A DNA stretch of 64,000 nt from Deltaproteobacteria bacterium. Lineage in GTDB: Bacteria; Myxococcota; Kuafuiibacteriia; Kuafuiibacteriales; Kuafuiibacteriaceae. Made by a program: the position numbers and the translations under genes. The stretch covers positions 434,001 through 498,000 of the forward strand of contig JADJBV010000001.1 of assembly GCA_016703535.1 (NCBI GenBank), given 5' to 3'. Every line of letters begins with the position of its first letter. Within the stretch, counting starts at the first letter, position 1. The notes below the pieces were generated by a model. The model worked only from the letters and a program-made list of their open reading frames with translations. It was not told the DNA's origin and searched no databases. Shown here in pieces: positions 15,784 to 24,434 of this stretch.

Positions 15784-16596
15784 TCACCGCCGGGATCGGC
15801 CTTCTTCGGTCAAAAACTCGGTCGGGGTGCGCCCGGTGATCGCCTTGAAGGCGCGGCTGAAGTGGGCTTGGTCGAAGAAGCCCAGCTCGGCGGCCAGGTC
15901 GACCAGGGTCGGCGGCCGAGGGGCCTTCAGGCGTTCGGCGGCCTCGATCAAGCGGTACTGTTGGATCACCCGCTTGGGGCTGAGGCCCACCTGGCTCCGA
16001 AAGCGCCGCTCCAGGGCCCTCACGCTCAGGCCCGAACGTTGGGCGGCCAACTCGACCCGCACCAGCCCTTGATCGGTCTCGATCTGCTCCACCAGGTCGC
16101 GCAGCGCCCGAACCGGGGCGGGCAGCGTTGGCAACCAGCCGCCCAACCAAGCATCGCAGCTGGAGGCCAACACCTCGGGGCCCGAGTGGGGATCCAACTT
16201 GGGTGGTTGGCGAAGCCGGTCCCGGCCCCAGGCCTGACCTACGCTGACCGCTGCGTCTTGCAGCGCGATCATCGGTCGTCGCGCCAACACCGAAAAGGTC
16301 GCCGGGCGGAACTTGATCCCGAAGACCTGACCTTCGCCCCGGAGCTCCCGGGTGAACCGGCGAGGTGAAGGCCCCCGGGCGACGACCCGGCCGCCCGGCC
16401 ACTCGAAGACCACATGCACCGAAGGATGGGGGATGGTCTCGGCCAAGTGAGGCTCTTCAAGCCGCCACTCGACCCACCAGTAGTGGGCCACCCACTCGGC
16501 GACCTTCGGATCGGGGGCCAGCCGCTGGTGGTGGAGGCCCCTCCGCCCCTCGACCCGGCGCAAGATCCCCCGGGCCGGCCCTGGCCTTGGTCCCAT
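15784..16596 (-). CDS. AraC-family transcriptional regulator (DUF6597-type N-terminus)
   Basis: The frame is open for 701 codons, but only the last 270 are coding. The ATG at 16596 has GGAGGG directly before it, and the N-terminal GILRRVEG, WVAHYWWVEWR and HPSVHVVFEW match the cupin-like N-terminus of this AraC group. The C-terminal double HTH includes VELAAQRSGLSVRALERRFR and LVDLAAELGFFDQAHFSRAF followed by TGRTPTEFL. Divergent from the DUF3224 gene by about 70 bp, a pairing that suggests it regulates that gene. Ligand unknown. Confidence 0.85.
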   Translation of the reverse strand: MGPRPGPARGILRRVEGRRGLHHQRLAPDPKVAEWVAHYWWVEWRLEEPHLAETIPHPSVHVVFEWPGGRVVARGPSPRRFTRELRGEGQVFGIKFRPATFSVLARRPMIALQDAAVSVGQAWGRDRLRQPPKLDPHSGPEVLASSCDAWLGGWLPTLPAPVRALRDLVEQIETDQGLVRVELAAQRSGLSVRALERRFRSQVGLSPKRVIQQYRLIEAAERLKAPRPPTLVDLAAELGFFDQAHFSRAFKAITGRTPTEFLTEEGRSRR

Positions 16597-16665
16597 CCCT
16601 CCACGATCACCGCCGGCGTCGCGTTTGTGCAAGCCAACTGCACCTCGTCGTCCTAAGTAAGTCGC

Positions 16666-17058
16666 ATGATCGCAGACGGGACCTTCGAGGTGCAGATGAC
16701 CGGTGAACCGCCCTATGAGGTGGTGGACGGGATCAGCTTGAGCCGGGCCTCCTTCGACAAACGTTTCAGCGGTCCGCTCAACGGCACCAGCAAAGTGCAG
16801 ATGTTGGCGGCCCGCACCAAGGTGCCCAACTCGGCCGGATATGTGGCCTTGGAGCGCATCGTCGGTGAACTCGAGGGGCGCAGCGGCAGCTTTGTGGTGG
16901 TGCACCTGGGCCTCATGAACCAAGGCGCCCAGTCCCTCACGATCCACATCGTGCCCGATTCGGGCACCGGCGCCCTGGTGGGGATCGCTGGGAAGATGAC
17001 CATCCGCATCGAAGGCGGCCAACACTACTACGGCCTCGAATACGCCTTCCCCGAGTGA
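16666..17058 (+). CDS. DUF3224-family protein
   Basis: 130 aa, a small all-beta (allene oxide cyclase-like barrel) protein. DUF3224 features: GTFEVQM at the start, FSGPLNGTSKVQML, AGYVALERIVGELEGRSGSF, and LVGIAGKMTIRIEGGQHYYGLEYAF at the end (here cut to its parts). No signal peptide, so cytoplasmic. Family members lie next to regulators and are of unknown function. The last 31 bases overlap the end of the convergent oxygenase gene. Confidence 0.85.
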   Translation: MIADGTFEVQMTGEPPYEVVDGISLSRASFDKRFSGPLNGTSKVQMLAARTKVPNSAGYVALERIVGELEGRSGSFVVVHLGLMNQGAQSLTIHIVPDSGTGALVGIAGKMTIRIEGGQHYYGLEYAFPE

Positions 17059-18035
17059 TCCGCGGCGGGCCCCTTTTGGCGCCGGTCCTCTCCACTGAAT
17101 AGAAAGGAGAGGAGGGCGTGGCGTTGGCCGTCTTGCACCGGCAACACCTCGTGCAGCAGGGAACACGAAAACACCAAGGCCCCGCCGACGCCGGGTTGAT
17201 AGAGGTCCGGCGAATACTCCGGGAAACGCAGCTCTCCACCTTGGTAGCCGTCGTTGAGGTTGAGGCTGAGCGCAAAACGCCGGTGGGCGGTCGAGGGCGA
17301 CAGGTTGTCCCGGTGGGCCACGAAGAGCCCACCTTGCCCGTAGGCCACCAGCTTGAAGCCCTCGAAGCGGGTGGCCCGAAAAGCAAACGCCAGCTGCACC
17401 TCGGGCACGATGCGACGGCCGATCAAGGTGGTGAGTTCGGCCAACAAGGTCGGGTCGGTGACCACGTGATCCCGCCGCTTCTTGCGATCCGGGGCCAGGG
17501 CCAGGTGGCGCCGGCCCGCCGCCGACTGTTCGACGCCCGTCTCCTCGTGGCCCGATCGCTCGAAGTGGGCGATCAGCTCGGCGCAGATCGTTGGATCGAC
17601 CGCTTCGGGGATCAACAAGACGGGCGCTTGCCGGCGGATGGCCCGCGGATCGGGGCCCGGGCGCTGGAGCACGTCGATCAAGGCGCTCCGATCGGTCGGC
17701 GCGAAGCCGTCGATCACCCGCAGGTTGGGATCGAGGGCCCACACCCAACTTCGCCCCGCCGGGTTGAGGCCCAGGAGTTGCCCCTCGGCGTCGACCCACC
17801 CTCGGCCCCGGGCCAAGGTCACGGACTGTGGCACTCGGCTGACCCAAAAGAACAGCACCTCGTTGGGCAACGCCTGTTCCAAAGCACACGCCAGCTCCGC
17901 GTCGTCGGTGAAGATCAGCGCCGCACTTCGGCCCCCAGCGACGCCATAAAAGCGGCTCAAGCTGCCGCTCAGCTCCGGCAACACGAAGTCCGGCAGGCGA
18001 TCACCTCGCCCAAACTCACGTACCTCGAGGCTCAC
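17028..18035 (-). CDS. 2OG-Fe(II) oxygenase (prolyl 4-hydroxylase-like) with peroxiredoxin-like N-terminus
   Basis: 335 aa from the GTG at 18035; the frame opens at 18077. Residues 1-125 look like a redoxin (GDRLPDFVLPELSG; LIFTDDAELACALEQ) without a CxxC motif. The C-terminal half is a P4Hc-type dioxygenase: FVAHRDN supplies the HxD iron ligands, SCSLLHEVL the distal His, and the Arg in GQRHALLSFLF the 2-oxoglutarate contact. Likely hydroxylates a protein or small molecule; substrate unknown. It is convergent with and overlaps the DUF3224 gene. Confidence 0.75.
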   Translation of the reverse strand: MSLEVREFGRGDRLPDFVLPELSGSLSRFYGVAGGRSAALIFTDDAELACALEQALPNEVLFFWVSRVPQSVTLARGRGWVDAEGQLLGLNPAGRSWVWALDPNLRVIDGFAPTDRSALIDVLQRPGPDPRAIRRQAPVLLIPEAVDPTICAELIAHFERSGHEETGVEQSAAGRRHLALAPDRKKRRDHVVTDPTLLAELTTLIGRRIVPEVQLAFAFRATRFEGFKLVAYGQGGLFVAHRDNLSPSTAHRRFALSLNLNDGYQGGELRFPEYSPDLYQPGVGGALVFSCSLLHEVLPVQDGQRHALLSFLFSGEDRRQKGPAADHSGKAYSRP

Positions 18036-18497
18036 CGAGCAGGCCGATAACACGGGCCGCCAGCCCCGCAAAGCCAACCACTCCCCGGCCCCGCACGCGC
18101 GATCTCCCGCCCCAAGCCACGCCCCACCCGAAGCCCATCCCTCCTCCCCACCTCCGCCGCCCCAAAGTCTCCCAACCCCAACCCCTCATCCCCACCGCCC
18201 CACCCGAAGCCCATCCCTCCTCCCCACCTCCGCCGTCCCAACCCCGCATCCCCAGCGCCACCCGAAGCCCATCCCTCCTCCCCACCTCCGCCGCCCCCAA
18301 AAAACCTCCGGTCTTCCCGTCTTCCCGCCTTCCTGTCCTCCGCGACCCACCTGCGCCCAACACCCGCCTGCGCCGCAGCCCCTCAGCCCTCAGCCCCTCA
18401 GCCCCCAGCCCCAGCCCCCCAAACCTGGCCCGCGGGCATCGTTTCCTCTCGAATCCCGCCCTCGCCCCAAAGGGCACGGGCCTGTTATGCGAGAGCC
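18036..18497. repeat. Gene-free, C-rich repeat region
   Basis: 462 bp with very strong C bias on this strand. Three near-identical 36-base blocks containing CCCATCCCTCCTCCCCACC start at 18124, 18200 and 18258, separated by related spacers, giving a degenerate tandem array of about 58-76 bp period. From 18295 to 18342 there is a CT-rich stretch (CCGGTCTTCCCGTCTTCCCG) that recurs at 39207-39272. Then CAGCCCCTCAGCCC-type repeats run to about 18420. Open frames across it are low-complexity and are not genes. Confidence 0.7.
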
Positions 18498-19775
18498 ATG
18501 AAGTTCAGGTGGCTGTTGCTGTTCTGTTGCGCCTGCAGCGAGGCCCAAAGCGACGCCGGCTTGCCCGTGGATCTGGGCACCCCGGACCTGGGCAGCGCCG
18601 ATCTGGGCCCATCGGACAGCGGCGCGGACGCCGGGGTGGTCGTCGACGCGAGCGACAGCGGCGGGATGGACGCCGAACCCACCGACCTGACGTCGGCCGA
18701 CGCCGAACCCACCGACCTGGGCTCAACGCCGCCCTTGGACTGCAGCGGCTCGACCTTGCCACCCCGGCCCAGCGACACCAGCCTGCCTGGGCCGTGGCCC
18801 GTGGGCGCTCGGACCGCCACCGTCGCGGGATTGACGGTGGAGTTTTGGTACCCGGCGACGCCCGGGAGTGAGGCCAACTCGGCGACCATCAGCTACGACA
18901 TCCGGGACGTCTTGCCGGCCAGCGAACGCACCAAGATCCCCGACGACGACAACCCTTGGCAGGACTGCCACTGCTACCGGGACCTGCCCCTCGATCCCGC
19001 CGCCGACCCGTTCCCAGTGATCGTTTTTGTCCACGGCACGGCCGGCTTTCGGCACCAGTCCCTGGAGCTGGTCACCCATTGGGCCAGCCGTGGTTTTGTG
19101 GTGGTCGCCGCCGATCATCCAGGCCTGTACATGGGCGATCTCTTGGCTGGGGTTTGTGTCGGCAGCTTCCCCAACAACGATCTGGAGGGCGACGTGCGCC
19201 GCCTGCTCTCGGCCCTCGAGACCCCGACGGGCCCGACCTCGTTTTTGGCGGGCAAGATCGACCTGGCCCGGCTCGGGATCGCCGGCCACAGCGCCGGTGG
19301 TCGACCGGTGGCGGCCCTCTCGGATCGCGCCAGCGTGGCCATCCCGATGGCGTCGGGGGGCGTCTCGGCCGGCGCCAACCTGCGGGCTTCTTTGGTGATG
19401 GCCGCCGAACGAGACGGGATCGTGATGTACAGCCGAACCAAGACTGCTTACGAGGCCACGCCCGGCCCCAAACGTTTCCTGGGGCTGGCGGGCGCCGGCC
19501 ACTTGGCCTTCTCCAGCATGTGCAGCCTGCGCAACCCCCAAGGTCAGGGCCTGGTGGAGATCGCCGAAGAACACGGGGTGTGCGGGACCGCCGCCGCCAG
19601 CTTCCTCTTCGACTGCGACCCTACGTTTTTGTCGGATCCGATCGGGTGGTCGATCATCCAGGAGGCCAGCACCGCGGTCCTCGAGACGGTCCTGCAGTGC
19701 ACCGATCGCAGCGGCATCTTCCAGGACCTCAGCACCCGCCGGCCCCAGATCCTGGAGCTGCTTCAGGCCCCCTGA
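18498..19775 (+). CDS. Alpha/beta-hydrolase lipoprotein (PAF-acetylhydrolase/chlorophyllase-like)
   Basis: 425 aa. The signal KFRWLLLFCCAC ends in a lipobox-like Cys, followed by a 60-residue Asp/Gly/Ser/Pro-rich linker. The catalytic domain shows FVHGTAGFRHQSLELVTHWA (oxyanion region), nucleophile elbow GIAGHSAGG (Ser in GHSAG), and later GLAGAGHLAFS (candidate His). This resembles secreted PET-hydrolase/PAF-acetylhydrolase-like esterases. Probably surface- or periplasm-anchored. Substrate not predictable. It is separate from the nuo genes downstream, with a 100-bp gap. Confidence 0.8.
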   Translation: MKFRWLLLFCCACSEAQSDAGLPVDLGTPDLGSADLGPSDSGADAGVVVDASDSGGMDAEPTDLTSADAEPTDLGSTPPLDCSGSTLPPRPSDTSLPGPWPVGARTATVAGLTVEFWYPATPGSEANSATISYDIRDVLPASERTKIPDDDNPWQDCHCYRDLPLDPAADPFPVIVFVHGTAGFRHQSLELVTHWASRGFVVVAADHPGLYMGDLLAGVCVGSFPNNDLEGDVRRLLSALETPTGPTSFLAGKIDLARLGIAGHSAGGRPVAALSDRASVAIPMASGGVSAGANLRASLVMAAERDGIVMYSRTKTAYEATPGPKRFLGLAGAGHLAFSSMCSLRNPQGQGLVEIAEEHGVCGTAAASFLFDCDPTFLSDPIGWSIIQEASTAVLETVLQCTDRSGIFQDLSTRRPQILELLQAP

Positions 19776-19875
19776 ATTATGTAGGGTAAACTCTGATCGG
19801 ACTCGGGTCGACTCTGGCCGGCCGGGCCCGAGATTGCCTTGCGATGCGGAATGTTTAGGGCGAGGGTGCGGCCCG

Positions 19876-21510
19876 ATGCCGAAGGTCACCATCGACGGGC
19901 GGGAGCTGGAAGTAGCCCCCGGAACGTCCATCATCTCCGCGGCCCACGCCAACGGGATCGACATCCCCTTCTACTGCTGGCACCCCCGGCTTTCGATCGC
20001 GGCCAACTGCCGCATGTGCCTGGTCGAGATCGAGAAGGCGCCCAAGCTCCAGCCGGCCTGTGAGGTCCAGTGTCGGGACGGCATGGTGGTCCACACCAAG
20101 TCGAAGCAGGTCATCGAGGCCCGGGCCGCGGTCCAAGAGTTCCTCTTGGTCAATCACCCCATCGACTGCCCGATCTGCGATCAAGCCGGCGAGTGCAAAC
20201 TTCAGGACTACTACATGAAGCACGACCGGTCGGGGACGCGCTTCGATGAGGTCAAGGTCCCGAAGAAGAAGAGTGTGGTGCTCGGCCCCCAGGTGGTGCT
20301 CGACGAAGAGCGCTGCATCAACTGCACCCGCTGCGTGCGCTTCATGGAAGAGGTCGCCCACAACCCGCAGCTCGGCCAGTTCGACCGGGGTGATCGGGCG
20401 GTGATCGGCACCTTCCCCGGCCAACCCCTCAACGACCCCTACAGCATGAACACCGTGGAGATCTGCCCGGTGGGGGCCCTGACCAGCCGCGACTTCCGCT
20501 TCAAGGTGCGCAGCTGGTTCCTGAAGTCGGTGGAGAGCGTCTGCTCGGGTTGCGCCCGGGGTTGTTCGATCAACCTGGATCACTACAACAACGAGGCCCA
20601 ACGTTACCGGGCCCGGGACAACGCCGCGGTCAACCAAGGTTGGCTCTGCGACGACGGGCGCCTCAGCTACAAGCGCATCCACGATCCCGAAACCCAGATC
20701 ACCACCCCGCACCAACGCTCCGATGACGGCCGCATGGTCCCGATCACCATGGAGCAGGCCAAGCTGAAGTTGGCCGAGCTGCTCGGGCCCTACGTGGGCG
20801 AAACCGACGGATCCTTGGGCCTGACCTTGTCGGCCCAGCTGACCACCGAAGGCGTCACGGCCTTCGTGGAGTTGGCCGAACAGGTGCTGCAGGTCGACAC
20901 CTACTCGATCTTGGGCCAGGCCGACTGGGAGGCCGACAAGTTGCTCAAGGTCGCCGATCAGAACCCGAACCGGGCCGGCGCCGAGCTGGTGCTGGAGGCC
21001 TACTCGATCTTCGACGAGGGCCCGGAGCTCTTGAAGAAGAGCCTGGAGAAGGGCGCGGTGAAGACGTTGTTGATGGTGGGCAGCGAACACCCGAGCCACG
21101 ACGAAGCTTGGCTGAAGGCCTTGTCCGGCGTGAAGGTCATCGCCTTCGCCAGCAACTGGGATCCGACCTCGCGCCAGGCCGATCTGGTGTTGCCGCTGGC
21201 CTCCTTCGCCGAACAAGACGGCACCTTCGTCAACTTTCAGGCCCGGATGCAGCGGGTGAACAAGGCCCTCAAGCCGATCGGCGCGCGATTGCCGGCGGTG
21301 GAGGCCGCGTCTTTGGTGGCCTCGGCCTTGGGCGCCAAGGGTTGGAAGATCGGCAACTGGATCACCGCCTTCAACGAGCTGAAAAAACACACTGAGCTGC
21401 TCGCGGATGTCTCGCCGATGAAGCTCGGTCCCTTCGGCGTGGTGCTCGAGTCCAAGACCCTCAACGAGGCGCCGACCCAAACCGGCGCGGGCGCGGGCGT
21501 GGGAGGCTGA
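19876..21510 (+). CDS. nuoG: NADH-quinone oxidoreductase subunit G
   Basis: 544 aa from the ATG at 19876 (the frame opens at 19834). It holds the [2Fe-2S] site (YCWHPRLSIAANCRMC... C), the His/Cys cluster region HPIDCPICDQAGECKLQ, and the 4Fe-4S site RCINCTRCVRFM. The CSGCARGCSINLDH motif adds a further Cys-rich site as in molybdopterin-oxidoreductase-type subunits. The C-terminal part ends with SNWDPTSRQADLVLPLASF. It is shorter than the roughly 900-aa E. coli protein, as in many bacteria. It carries electrons through the peripheral arm of complex I. Followed after 3 bases by nuoH, so it is first of a three-gene nuoGHI cluster. Confidence 0.93.
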   Translation: MPKVTIDGRELEVAPGTSIISAAHANGIDIPFYCWHPRLSIAANCRMCLVEIEKAPKLQPACEVQCRDGMVVHTKSKQVIEARAAVQEFLLVNHPIDCPICDQAGECKLQDYYMKHDRSGTRFDEVKVPKKKSVVLGPQVVLDEERCINCTRCVRFMEEVAHNPQLGQFDRGDRAVIGTFPGQPLNDPYSMNTVEICPVGALTSRDFRFKVRSWFLKSVESVCSGCARGCSINLDHYNNEAQRYRARDNAAVNQGWLCDDGRLSYKRIHDPETQITTPHQRSDDGRMVPITMEQAKLKLAELLGPYVGETDGSLGLTLSAQLTTEGVTAFVELAEQVLQVDTYSILGQADWEADKLLKVADQNPNRAGAELVLEAYSIFDEGPELLKKSLEKGAVKTLLMVGSEHPSHDEAWLKALSGVKVIAFASNWDPTSRQADLVLPLASFAEQDGTFVNFQARMQRVNKALKPIGARLPAVEAASLVASALGAKGWKIGNWITAFNELKKHTELLADVSPMKLGPFGVVLESKTLNEAPTQTGAGAGVGG

Positions 21511-21513
21511 GCG

Positions 21514-22617
21514 ATGGACGTCTGGTTGCCTTACGCCTGGGACGTGGTCCGCCTCGGCGGCATGTTGGCCATCTTGCTCGGCCTGGCCGGGCCCCTCACC
21601 TGGGCCGAACGCCGACAGTCGGCGATGATCCAGGACCGCATCGGCCCCAACCGGGCCGCCATCAAGATCGGCAACAAGGAGTGGCGCGCCTTCGGTTTGC
21701 TTCACCCCTTGGCCGACGTCATCAAGCTCCTCACTAAAGAAGACACGGTCAACATCCGGGCCGATCGCTTCTTGTACAACCTGGCGCCGTTCATCTCCTT
21801 GGTCCCGGCCTTGGTCACCTTCGCGGTGATCCCGTTTGGCCCCGACGTGACCATCAACGGCGTGGCCTACCCGCTCCAGGTGGCGCGCCTCGACGCCGGC
21901 ATCTTGTACATGTTTGCCGTCTCGTCGTTGGCGGTGTTCGGCGTGTCCTTGGCCGGGTACGCCTCGGCCTCCAAGTTGGCCATGATGGGGGGCCTGCGGG
22001 CCGCGGCCCAGATGATCAGCTACGAGGTGGCGATGGGCCTGTCGATCATGGGCCTGGTGCTCTACTACGGGACGCTGGAGCCCTACGCGATGGTCCGGGC
22101 CCAAGGGGAGCTGCTCTTCGGGTTCCTGCCGGCTTGGGGGGTGTTCGTGCAACCCCTGGCCTTCATCTTGTTCTTCACCGCGGCCACCGCTGAAAATAAG
22201 CGCATCCCCTTCGACCTCGCCGAAGGGGAGTCGGAGATCATCGGCTACTTCGTCGAGTACTCCGGCATGAAGTTCGGCATGTTCTACATGGCCGAATACA
22301 TCGAGGTGATCGTGGTGGCCGGCACCTTGACCACCCTGTTCTTCGGCGGCTGGCAGATCCCTTACCTGATGGACCACGGCTTCGTGTTCCCCTGGGGCGG
22401 GGGCCTGGACCTGTCCCACGCGGCGGTGACCGTGCTGCGGATCGGGGCCTTTATGGGCAAGCTGCTGTTCTTCTGTTGGTTCCAGCTGATGTTGCGCTGG
22501 ACCTTGCCGCGCTTCCGCTACGACCAGGTCATGTCCCTGGGCTGGCGGAGGTTGTTGCCGATCTCCTTGGCCAACCTGGTGGTGACCGCCGCTGTGGTAC
22601 TCTGGCTGGAAGCGTGA
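21514..22617 (+). CDS. nuoH: NADH-quinone oxidoreductase subunit H
   Basis: 367 aa, multi-pass membrane protein with about eight helices. Family signatures: ERRQSAMIQDRIGPNRA (quinone-site loop) and FDLAEGESEIIGYFVEYSGM. It links the peripheral arm to the membrane arm and forms part of the quinone chamber of complex I. Ribosome site GGGAGGCTGAGCG precedes the ATG. Only 3 bases separate it from nuoG and 8 from nuoI. Confidence 0.95.
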   Translation: MDVWLPYAWDVVRLGGMLAILLGLAGPLTWAERRQSAMIQDRIGPNRAAIKIGNKEWRAFGLLHPLADVIKLLTKEDTVNIRADRFLYNLAPFISLVPALVTFAVIPFGPDVTINGVAYPLQVARLDAGILYMFAVSSLAVFGVSLAGYASASKLAMMGGLRAAAQMISYEVAMGLSIMGLVLYYGTLEPYAMVRAQGELLFGFLPAWGVFVQPLAFILFFTAATAENKRIPFDLAEGESEIIGYFVEYSGMKFGMFYMAEYIEVIVVAGTLTTLFFGGWQIPYLMDHGFVFPWGGGLDLSHAAVTVLRIGAFMGKLLFFCWFQLMLRWTLPRFRYDQVMSLGWRRLLPISLANLVVTAAVVLWLEA

Positions 22618-22625
22618 GGTGAGCC

Positions 22626-23297
22626 ATGGGCGGACACGGACACGGTAACGAAGCCAAAAGTGCGGGTTCGGATCTCCCGGAGGGGGTGGTGCGGGTCAGC
22701 CGCAACATGGACGCCTCCGATCGGCTGTTCGTGCCCGCCATCGCCGCGGGCCTCGGCCAGACGGTGAAGCACTTCTTCACCAACATCTTCGGCAAAGAGA
22801 AGTACACCCAGACGGTCCAGTACCCGGACGTGAAGATCGAATATCCGCACCGCTTCCGCGGCATGCACCGCTTGGTCCCCCGGGAAGACGGCAACCCCCG
22901 GTGTGTGGCCTGCTTCATGTGCCAGACCGCGTGCCCGGCCCGTTGCATCCACATCGTCGCCGGCGAAACCGACGATCAGCGCATCGAGAAGTTTCCGGTG
23001 ATCTTCGAGATCGATGAGCTGCGTTGTGTGGTGTGTGGCCTCTGCGTCGAGGCTTGCCCCTGTGACGCCATCCGGATGGACACCGGCTTTCACCCCAAGC
23101 CCGTATATTCAAGAGAAGACGCCGACTTCGGGAAGGCCGATCTGTTGGGCATCTTGGGTCGAGAAGAGGCCAAAGCCGCTGGGCAACGGGCCAAAGACAA
23201 GCCCCCTGCGACCGCCGCCGGCACCGGCCGGGTCGAGCGGGCCCACGGCGATCACGGCGCGGGCGGTTCGGCCGGCGGCTACGATCACAGCCACTAG
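22626..23297 (+). CDS. nuoI: NADH-quinone oxidoreductase subunit I
   Basis: 223 aa. Two 4Fe-4S motifs, CVACFMCQTACP and CVVCGLCVEACP, carry clusters N6a/N6b, the last relay before the quinone-linked N2 cluster. A Gly/His-rich head (GGHGHGNEAKSAG) and a tail rich in Ala/Gly/His (GGYDHSH) flank the core. The stop codon TAG (23295-23297) is made from the target TA plus the first G of the IS630 element, so insertion left the reading frame intact. The IS now separates nuoI from arfB, which would otherwise start 7 bases after the stop. Confidence 0.95.
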   Translation: MGGHGHGNEAKSAGSDLPEGVVRVSRNMDASDRLFVPAIAAGLGQTVKHFFTNIFGKEKYTQTVQYPDVKIEYPHRFRGMHRLVPREDGNPRCVACFMCQTACPARCIHIVAGETDDQRIEKFPVIFEIDELRCVVCGLCVEACPCDAIRMDTGFHPKPVYSREDADFGKADLLGILGREEAKAAGQRAKDKPPATAAGTGRVERAHGDHGAGGSAGGYDHSH

Positions 23298-24400
23298 TGC
23301 ACCGCAGCCGAAATGCGATCAAGCATTCTCTTGCGCGACTTGATGATGGCGTCGGCTGGTTTGGTCCATGCAAACGGCGTCGGATTCCGATTCCAGCCGC
23401 GCATGTAGGCGGCGACGTGCTCGCGCAACGCCTTCTTGGACGGGAAGTTCGTGGCGCTCAGCGACTGCTTGCCGAGGATGCCGAAGAAGCCCTCCACTTG
23501 GTTAAGCCAGGAGGCGCTCGTCGGCGTGTAGTGGAAGCGGATCAGCGGATGCTCCGCGAGCCAAGCTTGGACGTCGGGTGTGCGATGGGTCGACGAGTTG
23601 TCCAGGATGACGTGAAGCTCGCGGCCGGGGTACTGACGCTCGACCTTCTTCATGAAGGCGAGGAAGTCGGCGGCCGTGTGGCTCTCGCTCAGGGTGTGGG
23701 TGACCTTGCCGGTGGCGACCTCGAGTGCCGCAAAGAGATCCAAAACCCCGTGGCGCTTGTAGTCGTGCGTGTGTCGCGACGCGCGTCCAGTGCGCAGGGG
23801 CAACGGCAGCTGCGTTCGTTCGAGAGCCTGGATCGACGTCTTCTCGTCGACGCTGAGCACTACGGCGTTGGTCGGAGGATCCAAGTAGAGCCCGACCACG
23901 TCCTCGACCTTTGCAGCGAACTCCGGGTCCCGACTGACTTTGTACGTCCGCACCAGGTGCGGCTTCAGCCCGTTCTCGCGCAACAGCTTCGAGATACACT
24001 TGCTGCTGAGCCCGACGGCCTTGCCAAGCAGCCGGGTCGTCCAGCGGCTACGGCCAGGTGGGGGCGGGCCCATCGCGAGCTGCACCACCTTCTCGACGGT
24101 CGCGACCGGGACCTTGTTATCGGTGCGGCCCGTCTTCGGCCGGTCGGTCAGCCCAGCGATTCCGTCTGCGCGGAATCGCCGACGAATACGCGAGACGGCT
24201 TCGGGTGTGAGGTCGAGCCGAGAGGCGATCTCGACGCCGGACTCACCGTCGGCGCTGAGAAGGACGACGCGGGTCCGCCGGACAAGTCCCGCCGGCGCGG
24301 ACGACCGTGCAACCGTCGCCTCCAACTCAGCCCGCTTCCTTGCCGTCAGCTTGATCAATCCAGGTCGGCCCATCATGTCTGAGCCAAACCGCTGTCGCAT
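23294..24400 (-). CDS. IS630-family transposase (DDE)
   Basis: 368 aa. N-terminal helix-turn-helix (GVEIASRLDLTPEAVSRIRR), then the catalytic domain with LSVDEKTSIQ (first Asp), VILDNSSTH (second Asp) and SASWLNQVEGFFGILG (Glu). Full length with no disruption. The stop codon TAG is not inside the element: its T and A are the duplicated target TA, and its G comes from the flanking chromosomal C. So the reading frame is closed only by the insertion site. Confidence 0.93.
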   Translation of the reverse strand: MRQRFGSDMMGRPGLIKLTARKRAELEATVARSSAPAGLVRRTRVVLLSADGESGVEIASRLDLTPEAVSRIRRRFRADGIAGLTDRPKTGRTDNKVPVATVEKVVQLAMGPPPPGRSRWTTRLLGKAVGLSSKCISKLLRENGLKPHLVRTYKVSRDPEFAAKVEDVVGLYLDPPTNAVVLSVDEKTSIQALERTQLPLPLRTGRASRHTHDYKRHGVLDLFAALEVATGKVTHTLSESHTAADFLAFMKKVERQYPGRELHVILDNSSTHRTPDVQAWLAEHPLIRFHYTPTSASWLNQVEGFFGILGKQSLSATNFPSKKALREHVAAYMRGWNRNPTPFAWTKPADAIIKSRKRMLDRISAAVH

Positions 24401-24425
24401 TGACTCTATTTCGGTCGCGGTGCAC
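23297..24425 (-). mobile_element. IS630-type insertion sequence
   Basis: 1129-bp element with 18-bp imperfect terminal inverted repeats (GTGCACCGCAGCCGAAAT on the left; GTGCACCGCGACCGAAAT on the right; 16 of 18 match), flanked by TA on both sides (23295-23296 and 24426-24427), the target duplication of the IS630/Tc1/mariner group. It encodes one intact transposase. The element appears complete and possibly recent or active. Confidence 0.92.
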
Positions 24426-24434
24426 TAGGTCACC

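Noticed and set aside
16269..16643. Alternative frame starting at a GTG before the AraC gene, preceded by TAGGAC-6
   Set aside because: It has a good start context but soon becomes low-complexity and lacks the AraC motifs, which are in the other frame.
16597..17889. 5' part of a 701-codon frame upstream of the AraC gene
   Set aside because: It runs antisense to DUF3224 and out of frame in the oxygenase gene; only residues from 16596 on match AraC.
19855..22419. 854-codon open frame on the minus strand across nuoG and nuoH
   Set aside because: It is fully antisense to two clear complex I genes; its residues are His/Gln/Gly/Val-rich, the usual look of a GC-rich antisense frame.
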